Positions 43,228-52,110 of a stretch of 64,000 nt of DNA are shown here, in pieces. A program made the position numbers and the translations under genes. Position 1 is the first letter of the stretch. Every line of letters starts with the position of its first letter. Location: positions 1,302,001-1,366,000 of the forward strand of contig NZ_JBHLXC010000002.1 of NCBI RefSeq assembly GCF_042432495.1, in the 5' to 3' direction. Under the pieces are notes generated by a model. The model saw only the letters and a list, made by a program, of their open reading frames with translations. It had not been told where the DNA came from and did not search any database. The DNA comes from Pseudochelatococcus lubricantis. Lineage in GTDB: Bacteria; Pseudomonadota; Alphaproteobacteria; Rhizobiales; Beijerinckiaceae.

Positions 43228-43839
43228 ATGGCGCTACGCCCTGACGATGTCACCCTCGCCCACGCTACTGCCCGCCTCGGCGTCGGCGGCGATGATCTGG
43301 CGGCTCTGGGGGAGACGTTTTGTCAGGCGATGGCCGCGCTCGGCATCGATGGCGCACCGGTGTTCGAGCATCTGGCGGCGGGAAGGGATATCGGACAGGC
43401 GCTGTCGGTTTCGTCTGAGGTGATCGATGCACTCTATGCCCGCGCTCACGGCTGGTTCGCGCTGGGGCGGGCCGGGCGCGCACTGACGCTGTTCCGGGCT
43501 CTCTGCCTGCTCGACGCCGGCAATGCCGACTACTGGGTCGGTTACGGCGTGTGCCTGCGCCTGACGCAGCAGCCGGAACACGCGCGCCGGGCCTTCACCG
43601 CCGCCGCGCGCCTGCGTCCGGCGTGGGCAGTCCCGCATTTCCATGCCCTTGAACTCGCTATCGCGATCAAACGCCCGGATGAGGCGCGTGTCAGCCTGGC
43701 CGCCTATGAGGAACGTGCGAGCCGGGAGACGCCGCCCGCCATCGTGCAGGAGGCGCGGCGCCTGCGCGCATTTCTAGCCTCCTGGCCGGAGGTCCCGTGC
43801 AGGTCGGCCGACACACCGCATCCTGCAGGGTCTCCGTGA
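43228..43839 (+). CDS. LcrH/SycD-type class II chaperone, third copy
   Basis: The 203-residue protein shows the closest SycD match in the locus: VIDALYARAHGWFALGRAGR, ALTLFRALCLLDAGNADYWV, GYGVCLRLTQQPEHARRAF and PHFHALELAIAIKRPDEARV. SycD has the same Q-A-L-C-x-L-D core. It is the last rightward gene and converges on the ABC permease operon, with 14 bases between stops. GGAGCAACCC precedes the ATG. Confidence 0.8.
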   Translation: MALRPDDVTLAHATARLGVGGDDLAALGETFCQAMAALGIDGAPVFEHLAAGRDIGQALSVSSEVIDALYARAHGWFALGRAGRALTLFRALCLLDAGNADYWVGYGVCLRLTQQPEHARRAFTAAARLRPAWAVPHFHALELAIAIKRPDEARVSLAAYEERASRETPPAIVQEARRLRAFLASWPEVPCRSADTPHPAGSP

Positions 43840-43853
43840 GCGTCGCCGCCGGT

Positions 43854-44639
43854 CTACGCCAGCCCGGTGCGACGCTGCCTCTGCTTCTTCAACACGATGG
43901 CCGCCGCGGCGGCGAGCAGCGTGCCGACGATGAAGAGAAAGGCGGCGGCGGCAATCGCCGGGCTGATGTTCTCGCGGATCGTCGAGAACATCTGGCGCGC
44001 CAGCGTGCGTTGGTTGGGGCCGGCGACGAACAGTGTCAGCACGACCTCATCGAGCGAGGTGGCGAAAGCCAGCACCGCGCCGGACGCAATTCCCGGCATC
44101 GCCAGCGGCAGTGTCACGCGCTGCAACACCGTGAAGGGAGAGGCACCGAGGCTGAGCGCCGCGCGCTCCACCCGCCGGTCGATGCCCTCCAGCGAGCCGG
44201 AAACGCTCACGACCACGAAGGGGATGGCGACCACCGTATGGGCGGCGATGACGCCGAGATAGGAATTGGCGACGCCGAGCCGCACGAACAGGATCTGCAT
44301 CCCGACGCCGAGCACCACCGCAGGAACGACCATGGGCAGCAGGAACATCGTCCGGAACAGTCCGCCGAGTACGACGCGCCCGCGCAGGCCCAGAGCGGCC
44401 GTCGTGCCAAGCACCGTCGCCAGCATCGTGGTGCCGCAGCCGATCACCAGGCTGTTGACGATGGAGCGCCGCCAGGCGTCGGCGGTGACGAGTTCGTTGA
44501 ACCACCGCATCGAGATGCCCGGCATGGGATAGGTGAGGAATGCCCCGGATGTGAAGGCCAGCGGCAGGATGGCGATGAGCGGAACGATGAGGAAGAACAC
44601 CGCCGCTGCGCCGAAAAGCACCTGTAACGTTTTCAGCAT
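43854..44639 (-). CDS. ABC transporter permease, PotC-like
   Basis: This 261-residue inner membrane permease has about six helices and the EAA-like loop AALSLGASPFTVLQRVTLPL that contacts the ATPase. It resembles the PotC/YdcV branch of polyamine or iron-type importers. It lies three bases after the upstream permease gene and ends the operon. Confidence 0.88.
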   Translation of the reverse strand: MLKTLQVLFGAAAVFFLIVPLIAILPLAFTSGAFLTYPMPGISMRWFNELVTADAWRRSIVNSLVIGCGTTMLATVLGTTAALGLRGRVVLGGLFRTMFLLPMVVPAVVLGVGMQILFVRLGVANSYLGVIAAHTVVAIPFVVVSVSGSLEGIDRRVERAALSLGASPFTVLQRVTLPLAMPGIASGAVLAFATSLDEVVLTLFVAGPNQRTLARQMFSTIRENISPAIAAAAFLFIVGTLLAAAAAIVLKKQRQRRTGLA

Positions 44640-44642
44640 CGC

Positions 44643-45836
44643 TTACGCCCTCGCCGTCTTGTCGGAGGAAAGCCAGCCATAGACCATATAGAGAAGCAGC
44701 GTCGCGGCGAGCAGCACGATGCCGAGCGCCGCCGCCATGCCCCAATTGGCGGAGCCGGTGGCGTAGAATGCGATCACGGACGAGATCATCTGGTCCTGCG
44801 CGCCGCCGATCAGGGCCGGCGTGATGTAGTAGCCGATCGCGGCCATGAACACGAGCAGCGCCCCGGACGCGACGCCACGCAGGCTCAGCGGCAGCAGAAC
44901 CCGCAGGAACGCCAGCAGCGGGTGCGCCCCCAGCGAGGCGGCGGCCGGCATCAGCGTTTTCGGAATGGTGATCAGGACGCTGTAGATCGGCAGCACCATG
45001 AACGGCAGCAGGATGTGGGCCATCGCGATGACCACGCCTACACGGTTGAAGATGAGGCGCAAAGGCGCGTCCGTCAGCCCGAGGGACTGGAGCGCATCGT
45101 TGACGAGGCCGTTGTCCTGCAACAGGATATACCACGACGCGGTTCTCACCAGCAGCGAGGTCCATAGCGGCAGCAGCACGGCGCCGAGCAGAAGCTGGCG
45201 CCGCCAGCCGGTCATCGCGGCGGCGAGCATCGCATAGGGCAGCCCGATGGCGAGGCAGACAAGCGTCACCAGCGCCGAGACCCAGAAGGTGCGCAGCAGG
45301 ATGGTGAGATTGGCCGATTCATCGGCGCCGAGCGCGACGATCGCTCCCGTGCCGTCGCGGGAAAGGTCGACAGCCGCGAGAAGATGCTGGTCGGTGAATG
45401 GCGAGAGCGTGCCGGCGATGGCCTGCCAATAGGCCGGATTGCTCCAGCGCTTGTCGATCTCCTCCAGGTCGACCGCCTCGGGCGCGGTCGTCTCTCGGGA
45501 CTTGTCGACGGCGGTGCGTGTCTTCGGCAGCAGGGTGCGGAAACCTGCCTGCGCGCTGTTCAGGCGCCGCACCAGGTCGCCGAACAACTGCTGGTCCTCG
45601 ATGCCGCGCAGATCGGTGACGAGGGCAGCCTTCATGGCGGCTGTGGGCGGCGATTGCCTGTTCCAGTCAGCGGCGGCGTCGACCATCGTCGGCAGGGCGT
45701 GGCTGACGGTGGCGTCCGACACGGACTCCTTCAGCACGGTCACGAGCGGCCAGACGAAGAACAGGGCGATGAAGAGCGCGAGCGGTGCGACCAGCGCGAG
45801 CGCTCCGACCCGTTGTCGGAAGCTGACCTCGCTCAT
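44643..45836 (-). CDS. ABC transporter permease, PotB-like, with large periplasmic insert
   Basis: The 397-residue permease has a first helix (about residues 14-36), then about 135 polar residues before the remaining helices, and an EAA loop SLGAHPLLAFLRVLLPLSL. Usual PotB proteins are about 280-300 residues, so the insert (about 40-175) is extra and would face the periplasm. ATG 45836 (MSEVSFRQRVGAL) overlaps the ATPase stop by ATGA. Confidence 0.87.
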   Translation of the reverse strand: MSEVSFRQRVGALALVAPLALFIALFFVWPLVTVLKESVSDATVSHALPTMVDAAADWNRQSPPTAAMKAALVTDLRGIEDQQLFGDLVRRLNSAQAGFRTLLPKTRTAVDKSRETTAPEAVDLEEIDKRWSNPAYWQAIAGTLSPFTDQHLLAAVDLSRDGTGAIVALGADESANLTILLRTFWVSALVTLVCLAIGLPYAMLAAAMTGWRRQLLLGAVLLPLWTSLLVRTASWYILLQDNGLVNDALQSLGLTDAPLRLIFNRVGVVIAMAHILLPFMVLPIYSVLITIPKTLMPAAASLGAHPLLAFLRVLLPLSLRGVASGALLVFMAAIGYYITPALIGGAQDQMISSVIAFYATGSANWGMAAALGIVLLAATLLLYMVYGWLSSDKTARA

Positions 45837-46945
45837 GATGCGATCACCCAGCAGTCTTCGGGCTGGAAGGAGGCGACGACGGCCGCGCCCTGCGGCCATT
45901 CGGCCGTGCGGCGGTCCGAGCGCACGATGAAGCCGTGCGCGCCGTCGTCGAGCTGCACGCGCAGGTGGTCGCCCTGATAGACGCTGTCGACGACGGTGGA
46001 GCGCAGTGCGTTGCCGCGTTCTCCCGCGTCCGGACCCAGGTGGATGCGCTCCGGCCGTACCGATACGAGCACTTTGGCTGAGGTTGTGGCCGCCGTGCCG
46101 GCCTGTACCCTGATCTCGCTTCCGCCCGCGAGGCGCACCGTGGCCATGTCGGCCTCGACCCGCTCGACGGTTCCCTCGATGAGATTGGTTTCGCCGATGA
46201 ATTCGGCGACGAAGCGGGTCGCCGGGTGATCGTAAATTTCGCGCGGGGTGCCGATCTGCTCGATAATGCCCTTGTTGAACACAGCGATGCGGTCGGACAT
46301 GGTCAGCGCCTCGGACTGGTCGTGAGTGACGAAGACCACGGTGAGGCCGAGCCGCATGTGCAGCTTGCGGATGTCGAGCTGCATCTGCTCGCGCAATTGC
46401 TTGTCGAGGGCGCCGAGCGGCTCGTCCATCAGCACGACGGCCGGCTCGAACACCAGCGCGCGGGCCAGGGCGATGCGTTGCTGCTGGCCGCCGGAAAGCT
46501 GCGCCGGATAGCGCTCGCTCATGGCGCCGAGCTGGACCATGTCAAGGGCGCGCTTGACCCGTTCCGCGATCTCCGCCTTCCTCACGCCCCGCATCTGCAG
46601 GGGAAAGGCGATGTTGTCCGCCACCGTCATGTGCGGGAACAGGGCGTAGTTCTGGAACACCACGCCCATGTCGCGTCGGTAGGGCGGCAGATGGTCGATC
46701 CGCTTGCCGTCGAGCCACACCCCGCCGCCTGTAGCGGATTCGAAGCCCGCGAGTATCATCAGGAGCGTCGTCTTGCCAGAGCCGGAAGGCCCGAGCAGGC
46801 TGATGAATTCTCCCTTTGCGATGTCAAGCGACAGGCCGTCTATAACCCGCAGGCTGCCATAGGATTTCGTGATTTGATCGAAACGGATGCGTGGAATCGC
46901 CAATGGGAGCGCTCCTTCCGGCAACGAGAATTGAACCCGGGACAT
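45833..46945 (-). CDS. ABC transporter ATPase, PotA-like
   Basis: The importer ATPase has Walker A LLGPSGSGKTTLLMIL, signature LSGGQQQRIALARAL, Walker B VVLMDEPLGALD and FVTHDQSEAL, with a C-terminal TOBE domain. I report ATG 46945 (370 residues). A TTG start at 46903, eight bases after GGAAGGAG, would give the more typical begin AIPRIRFDQITKSYG and may be the true start. Confidence 0.9.
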   Translation of the reverse strand: MSRVQFSLPEGALPLAIPRIRFDQITKSYGSLRVIDGLSLDIAKGEFISLLGPSGSGKTTLLMILAGFESATGGGVWLDGKRIDHLPPYRRDMGVVFQNYALFPHMTVADNIAFPLQMRGVRKAEIAERVKRALDMVQLGAMSERYPAQLSGGQQQRIALARALVFEPAVVLMDEPLGALDKQLREQMQLDIRKLHMRLGLTVVFVTHDQSEALTMSDRIAVFNKGIIEQIGTPREIYDHPATRFVAEFIGETNLIEGTVERVEADMATVRLAGGSEIRVQAGTAATTSAKVLVSVRPERIHLGPDAGERGNALRSTVVDSVYQGDHLRVQLDDGAHGFIVRSDRRTAEWPQGAAVVASFQPEDCWVIAS

Positions 46946-47000
46946 TTGCAATCCGCTGCCGCGCGGACGGTTGTACCGTGCGGCAGCGATTTCGCACCGC

Positions 47001-48053
47001 TTACCGGGCGAGCCACGCATTGAAGCGCTGGGTCAGCGCCTCGGCATTGTCGATCCAGAAGTCAACGTCGAGCGCAAGTGCGTGCTCAAGGTTCGCGGGC
47101 GCGGTCGGCAGGTCGGCCTGAAGCTCGGGCGTCACCGCTGCCGCCGCCGCCTTCACGGGAAGGCCGTAGGCGATGTACTGGGGCAGCTTCGACTGGTTCT
47201 CCGGCTTGCTGGCGAAGGCGATGAAGTCCATGGCCGCGTCCTTGTTTTCCGCGCCCTTGAGGATCACCCAGCTATCGACAGCGTAGATGCTGCCCGGCCA
47301 CACGATCTTGAAATTCTTGCCCTCGGAGCGGTTGATACCGGTGATGCGGCCGTTGTAGACGCTGGTGAACGCAACCTCGCCGGAGGCGAGAAGCTGCAGC
47401 GGCTGGGCGCCGGCCTCCCACCACACGAGGTTCGGCTTCAGTTCATCGAGCTTGCGGAAAGCGCGGTCGACGCCCTCCGGCGTGGCGAGCACGTCGTAGA
47501 CCTCCTTGACGGGCACGCCGTCGGCGAGCAGCGCGAACTCCAGCGTGTACTTGGGGCCCTTGCGCAGCGCGCGCTTGCCGGGAAACTTCTTCGTATCCCA
47601 GAAATCCGCCCAGGACTGCGGGCCTTCCTTCAGCTTGTCGCCATCGTAGGCGATTGCCGTGGACCAGACGATGGCGCCCACGCCGCAGTCGCTGACCGCG
47701 GAGTCGAGGAAGCTGTCGCGCCCGCCCAGCTTGTCCCAGTCGATTTCCTCAAAGAGGCCGTCGTTGCAGCCGAGCGCAAGCTCCTCCGCCTCCACCTGCA
47801 CCGCGTCCCAGTTGGGGTTGCCCGCCTTGATCTTCGCTTGCAGGATGCCGATGCCGCCATCCCACGCCTCGTCCAGAACGGGTTTGCCGGTCTGCGCGGC
47901 GAAGGGCTTGAAGTAGATTTCCCGCTGCGCATCCTGATAGTTGCCGCCCCACGAGACGACGGTCAGATCGCGTGCGGAGGCCGCGCCCGGCGCAATGGCC
48001 GCGGCAAGAGCCATGATCGCGCCGGACAGGAGCATAACGCTACGTTTTTTCAT
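47001..48053 (-). CDS. ABC transporter periplasmic binding protein, PotD/PotF-like
   Basis: The 350-residue protein has a signal peptide cut near AASA-RDL. RDLTVVSWGGNYQDAQREIY is typical of COG0687 spermidine/putrescine binding proteins, as is VVWWEAGAQPLQLLASGEVA-like LVWWEAGAQPLQLLASGEVA. The ligand is not certain: this branch also binds other small amines. It is the first transport gene after the aminotransferase. Confidence 0.88.
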   Translation of the reverse strand: MKKRSVMLLSGAIMALAAAIAPGAASARDLTVVSWGGNYQDAQREIYFKPFAAQTGKPVLDEAWDGGIGILQAKIKAGNPNWDAVQVEAEELALGCNDGLFEEIDWDKLGGRDSFLDSAVSDCGVGAIVWSTAIAYDGDKLKEGPQSWADFWDTKKFPGKRALRKGPKYTLEFALLADGVPVKEVYDVLATPEGVDRAFRKLDELKPNLVWWEAGAQPLQLLASGEVAFTSVYNGRITGINRSEGKNFKIVWPGSIYAVDSWVILKGAENKDAAMDFIAFASKPENQSKLPQYIAYGLPVKAAAAAVTPELQADLPTAPANLEHALALDVDFWIDNAEALTQRFNAWLAR

Positions 48054-48119
48054 GTCATATCCCTCTGTTCACAGATTTCGCTTGTGTTTTATTATTGTGA
48101 TATCGGCCGGGACCAATGT

Positions 48120-49514
48120 TCAAATTTGCTTTGCGACGGTGTCGAGTGTCAATGCGAAGCGCGACAGCAAATCGTCTACCTCGCTCTCGGTGATGATCAG
48201 CGGCGGGCAGAAGGCGATGGCATCGCCCATGGCGCGGCTGATGACGCCGTTGGCCTGCAGACCTGCGTTCACCAGCCCGCCCAGCGTGCCGGCGGGTTCG
48301 AGAGCCTTCTTCGCGGCCTTGTCCGTCACCAGTTCGACAGCCGCGATGAGGCCGACGCCGCGAACCTCGCCGACGAGGGGATGGCCGGCGAGCGCGTGCA
48401 GCCCCTCCAGCAGACGCCTGCCGCTTGCCACGGCGTTCGCCACCAGCCCCTCTTCCTCGATGATGCGGACGTTCTCAAGCGCCACCGCCGCCGCGACCGG
48501 ATGCCCGCCGGCCGTGAAGCCGTGGCCGAAGGTGCCGATCGTGTTGCTCTGGTCCATGATGGGCGCGACGAAACGCTCGTTGGCGATGATCGCCGAAATC
48601 GGCAGGTAAGAAGACGACAGCGCCTTGGAGACGACCATGACGTCCGGCTTCAGGTTGAACGTCTCGGTGCCGAACATCCGCCCCGTGCGCCCGAAGCCGC
48701 AGATCACCTCGTCGGCGACGAACAGGATGTCGTATTTGCGCAGCACCGCCTGGATCTTGTCCCAATAGGTCGCGGGCGGCACGATGACGCCGCCGGCACC
48801 CATCACCGGCTCGGCGAAGAAGGCGGCGACCGTCTCCGGCCCTTCCGCGAGGATGAGCTGTTCGAGTTCGTCTGCCCGGCGGGTGGCGAACGCCTCCTCC
48901 GTCTCTCCCGGCAGCGCGTCGCGCCAGAAGTGCGGGCTGCCCGTGCGCAGGATGCCGGCCAGCGGCAGATCGAACGACTTGTGGTTGTTGGGCAGGCCGG
49001 TGAGGCTGGCGGAGGCGATGGTCACGCCGTGATAGGCGCGCTCCCGCGCGATGACTTTCTTGCGTTCGGGCTGCCCCAGGGCGTTGGAGCGGTACCAGAT
49101 CATCTTCAGGACAGTGTCGTTGGCTTCCGAGCCGGAGTTCGTGAAGAACGCCTTGCTCATCGGCACCGGCGCCATGGAGACGAGCTTTTCCGCGAGGTCG
49201 ATGACCGGGCCGTGCGATTTGTGGGTAAAATCATGATAATACGGCAGTTTCTCGAACTGCCGCGCGGCGGCGGCGGCAAGGCGCTTGTCGCCGAAGCCGA
49301 CCGCCACGCTCCACAGGCCGGCCATGGCCTCGATATAGCGGTTGCCGGCGAGATCGAAGACGTGGATGCCCTCGCCGCGGTCGATCACGAGAGGGCCGAT
49401 CTCCTCATGCTTGCGGGCGTTCGTATAGGCATGAAGGTGATAGGCGATGTCGCGCGCCTCGGCGGAGTTGGGGGCGACGGGCGACACAGTATCGGATGTT
49501 GAAGTGGTCGACAT
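48120..49514 (-). CDS. class III omega-aminotransferase (putrescine/polyamine type)
   Basis: The 464-residue PLP enzyme has LAGNRYIEAMAGLWSVAVGF, FFTNSGSEANDTVLKM, RERAYHGVTIASASLTGL, ILFVADEVICGFGRTG and the PLP lysine in VVSKALSSSYLPISAI. It belongs to the SpuC/omega-transaminase group, which move an amino group from putrescine or similar amines to pyruvate. ATG 49514 (MSTTSTSDTVS) follows GAGAGGAAG; the longer frame is upstream shadow. It is the first gene of the leftward polyamine operon. Confidence 0.9.
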   Translation of the reverse strand: MSTTSTSDTVSPVAPNSAEARDIAYHLHAYTNARKHEEIGPLVIDRGEGIHVFDLAGNRYIEAMAGLWSVAVGFGDKRLAAAAARQFEKLPYYHDFTHKSHGPVIDLAEKLVSMAPVPMSKAFFTNSGSEANDTVLKMIWYRSNALGQPERKKVIARERAYHGVTIASASLTGLPNNHKSFDLPLAGILRTGSPHFWRDALPGETEEAFATRRADELEQLILAEGPETVAAFFAEPVMGAGGVIVPPATYWDKIQAVLRKYDILFVADEVICGFGRTGRMFGTETFNLKPDVMVVSKALSSSYLPISAIIANERFVAPIMDQSNTIGTFGHGFTAGGHPVAAAVALENVRIIEEEGLVANAVASGRRLLEGLHALAGHPLVGEVRGVGLIAAVELVTDKAAKKALEPAGTLGGLVNAGLQANGVISRAMGDAIAFCPPLIITESEVDDLLSRFALTLDTVAKQI

Positions 49515-49890
49515 GGCTTCCTCTCGTGATGCGTCTTCCGGGCATCGTGCGGCGTCGGGATGGCGCCGGACCGATCGCGGGGCCCGGCGGGGTTCGCGGC
49601 GAAGGGTACACAGCCCGCTGTAACGGCTGGACATGTCCGCCGCCGCGCGGCAGGCTCCGATGATGGCACCGGGACCGACGGCGTGCAAACGTTGCGGACG
49701 GGCGGCGATGGCGTAAGGCCACGAGACCGGTTGCCGCGGACTGCCGACCGCGCTCACCTGCCAGGCGGCAGCAGCCATCAGACCGCGATGCGCGGCTGCC
49801 TAGATGGACAGGCGCGCCCCCATGTCGATATTGCCGAGCATTGTGATCCCCTCGAATATTATGCGTTAACGACTATCACCGTTCAAAAAA
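49515..49890. other. upstream region of the polyamine operon without a convincing gene
   Basis: With the dyad at 49891 and the puuR-like leader, this is part of a 450-base divergent gap. Open frames here show no domain. It should hold the aminotransferase promoter. Confidence 0.5.
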
Positions 49891-49912
49891 ATGAGCAAGC
49901 GTTTTTGCTCAT
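49891..49912. promoter_or_regulatory. dyad operator candidate for the PuuR-like regulator
   Basis: ATGAGCAA-GCGTTT-TTGCTCAT is a perfect 8-bp inverted repeat, 52 bases before the regulator start and in AT-rich sequence. Position between the regulator and the divergent operon suits autoregulation and control of both. Confidence 0.55.
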
Positions 49913-49964
49913 GTTGTAAGACGACCGGCAAGCCGCTATTCTTTCTGCATAAGGGGGGATTTGA

Positions 49965-50543
49965 ATGCAGGACTTCGATGTGGGCGGCCGGCTGAAGGAA
50001 TTACGGGTCGCCATGAATCTTTCCCAGCGGCGGCTAGCCGAGTCGTCCGGGGTTCCGCATGGCCAGATTTCGATGATCGAGACCAATAGAAGCAGTCCTT
50101 CTGTTGCATCTTTGCGCAAAATTCTGGGCGGCCTTGGGATATCGTTGTCAGAGTTTTTTGAGCCGGATTCAGCGATTCCTGCTGACGTGTTCTTCAAGCC
50201 GCAGGATCTGCGCGACCTGACATCCCGGCTTTTCACCACGCTCGGAGAGCCGACGGGACATATGTCCCTGCGGCAGGTTGGCGACGCGCGGGCGCACAAT
50301 CTCCAGATACTCTACGAGCGTTACGATCCTGGCGCGGACACGGGCGCCTCCATGCTGGAGCACGTGGGCAGCGAAGGCGGCATCGTGATATCCGGCGAAA
50401 TCGAGCTGATAGTCGGCGACCGCTCCGCGATCCTGAAGGCGGGCGACAGCTATCTGTTCAACAGCTCCGAACCGCACCGCTTCCGCAACATCAGCGACCG
50501 GGAGGCCGTCGTCGTCTCGGCCTGCAGTCCGCCCTACCTGTGA
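49965..50543 (+). CDS. XRE-cupin transcriptional regulator, PuuR-like
   Basis: The 192-residue protein has an N-terminal XRE HTH (LKELRVAMNLSQRRLAESSG, VPHGQISMIETNRSSPSVAS, about residues 8-65) and a C-terminal cupin (HVGSEGGIVISGEIELIVGD, SYLFNSSEPHRFRNISDREA). PuuR and relatives repress polyamine genes and sense putrescine. Divergent placement from the aminotransferase operon supports this role. Confidence 0.88.
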   Translation: MQDFDVGGRLKELRVAMNLSQRRLAESSGVPHGQISMIETNRSSPSVASLRKILGGLGISLSEFFEPDSAIPADVFFKPQDLRDLTSRLFTTLGEPTGHMSLRQVGDARAHNLQILYERYDPGADTGASMLEHVGSEGGIVISGEIELIVGDRSAILKAGDSYLFNSSEPHRFRNISDREAVVVSACSPPYL

Positions 50544-50562
50544 GCGCCGGGAGAGCCCCTGT

Positions 50563-50603
50563 CGCATCAAACCAAAAGCGTATGCGCTTCTTGGTTTGAT
50601 GCG
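50563..50603 (+). terminator. long hairpin after the PuuR-like gene
   Basis: CGCATCAAACCAA pairs with TTGGTTTGATGCG over 13 bp, and AAGCG/CGCTT extends it past a one-base bulge to the loop TATG. It lies 20 bases after the stop. No clear T-run follows. Confidence 0.55.
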
Positions 50604-50869
50604 TTGACAAAGAGATGTAGTGGCAGCACGGTTCGGCTTGAAGGTGCGACTTTTTAGCCTTCCATGCACGCGGTGCGTGCAGGTGATCCATCCCGAAACT
50701 GCGGCAGACCCTCATTCACATATGTTAAATATAGAATTATAAATGTATAGTTCATGTTCAGGCGTGTGAGTAGCAGCGAAGGGCTTTCTTGTCGTGGTCG
50801 AAATAGTTGTACTGGAAGGGCCCCGGACGGCGGCCGGTTCCGGGCAGCGGAGCAAGACGCAGGCGTAGC
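50604..50869 (+). other. AT-rich leader of the LuxR-type gene
   Basis: The gap from the PuuR-like stop to the next start is 326 bases. After the hairpin it contains an AT-rich stretch around 50719-50760, likely promoter sequence of the LuxR-type gene. I see no small gene or clean dyad in it. Confidence 0.45.
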
Positions 50870-52024
50870 ATGCGAACGCGAAGCATTCGGAAAGTGTACG
50901 CCGAACTGGGCGAATTGATCGAGGCGGCCGCGCTGCAGCCCGACCGCTGGACGGATGTCGTCGCCGCGCTGCAGGTCGCTACCGGAGGAACGCGGATATC
51001 GATGCAATCGCACGATATGTCCCGCCCCACGGCCGAGCCGCTGATCGCTTCCGGATGGGATGAGAACGATCTGGACACGTATGGCCAATACTATGCCAAC
51101 ATCAATCCGTGGGCGGGGCCGCTGCAGAAGATGCCGCTGCTCGTGCCGACGCTGTCCGACCACGTCCTGCCTCTCTCGCAGCTTCGCAAGAGTGAATTCT
51201 ACAACGACTGGCTCAAGCCGGTGCAGGCTGCGGACAGCGCCACGGGCGTGCGCCTGATCGATCGCGACGGACGCTTCGCGGTGCTCGCGGTGCACTACAG
51301 CTCGCGCCGAAGCGCACAGTTTCATCCCGAGTTGCAGAAGCTTCTCATGACGCTGGCGCCGAAAATGCGCGATGCGCTGGAGATGAACAGCCATACGTTC
51401 AGGCGCACGATCGCCGTGCCAACCGGATCGCTGGTGCATTCCATGTTCGAACCCGCGATCTGCGTCGACCGGGAAGGGCATCTGCTGGATTTCAACGCCG
51501 CCGCGGAAACCGGCCTGCTGAACCCCCGGATCATCCGCCTGTCGCCCGACAGGACGCTCTCGTTCGGCGCGGCGCAGGAGAATGCCGCGATCTACGGCGA
51601 GCTGCATAATGTCTGCGTGCACGGCAGGCCGTCGGTCGACAGCCCCACCATCTCCTTCGGGCCGTTCCGTTTCGCCGTGTCCTTTTTTGCACTCAACCGG
51701 CGTTTGATCCACTCGCCCCGCCGCGACGTCGGCAGCTTCTTCGCGGACAGGATCGTCGCGCTGCTCGTTTTCCGCGACATCCCGCAGCTCCGACAGAGCC
51801 GCGCGGAAAGCCTGCGAACGCTCTATCGTCTGACGCCCTCCGAGATAAGGGTGGCGGAAGCCTTTATGAACGGCAGCTCCCCGCAGGAATGCGCGAACGC
51901 AATCGGGATGAAGTACGAGACTTTCAGAAGTTACCTGAAGAACATCTACAAGAAGGTCGGCGTGCACAGCCAGAAGGAGCTGCTGCGCCTGCTGCAGGAC
52001 AAGGACCGCTTGCCGGCCCGTTAA
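50870..52024 (+). CDS. LuxR-family HTH transcriptional regulator with large N-terminal sensor region
   Basis: The 384-residue protein ends in a LuxR HTH (YRLTPSEIRVAEAFMNGSSP, ANAIGMKYETFRSYLKNIYK, KVGVHSQKELLRLL, about residues 320-375). The first 300 residues are not a typical autoinducer domain; a PAS-like fold is possible (FEPAICVDREGHLLDFNAAA). ATG 50870 (MRTRSIRKVYAEL) is chosen over the upstream start. No target is evident: it converges on the MATE gene. Confidence 0.82.
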   Translation: MRTRSIRKVYAELGELIEAAALQPDRWTDVVAALQVATGGTRISMQSHDMSRPTAEPLIASGWDENDLDTYGQYYANINPWAGPLQKMPLLVPTLSDHVLPLSQLRKSEFYNDWLKPVQAADSATGVRLIDRDGRFAVLAVHYSSRRSAQFHPELQKLLMTLAPKMRDALEMNSHTFRRTIAVPTGSLVHSMFEPAICVDREGHLLDFNAAAETGLLNPRIIRLSPDRTLSFGAAQENAAIYGELHNVCVHGRPSVDSPTISFGPFRFAVSFFALNRRLIHSPRRDVGSFFADRIVALLVFRDIPQLRQSRAESLRTLYRLTPSEIRVAEAFMNGSSPQECANAIGMKYETFRSYLKNIYKKVGVHSQKELLRLLQDKDRLPAR

Positions 52025-52110
52025 ACCCCCGAGGTTTTGTCAGGGGTTCCAGAGCGCGTTCCGATCAGAGATGGAGTCGTCCGACCGTTTCCGTGGAATG
52101 GCGACACGCT

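Noticed and set aside
36179..43839. Flagellar or phage tail locus
   Set aside because: No flagellin, hook, rod or tail motifs; hydrophobic translocators and SycD-type chaperones are not found in those systems.
49560..49919. 119-codon plus-strand frame upstream of the PuuR-like gene
   Set aside because: No ribosome site or domain, and it covers the divergent promoter and dyad.
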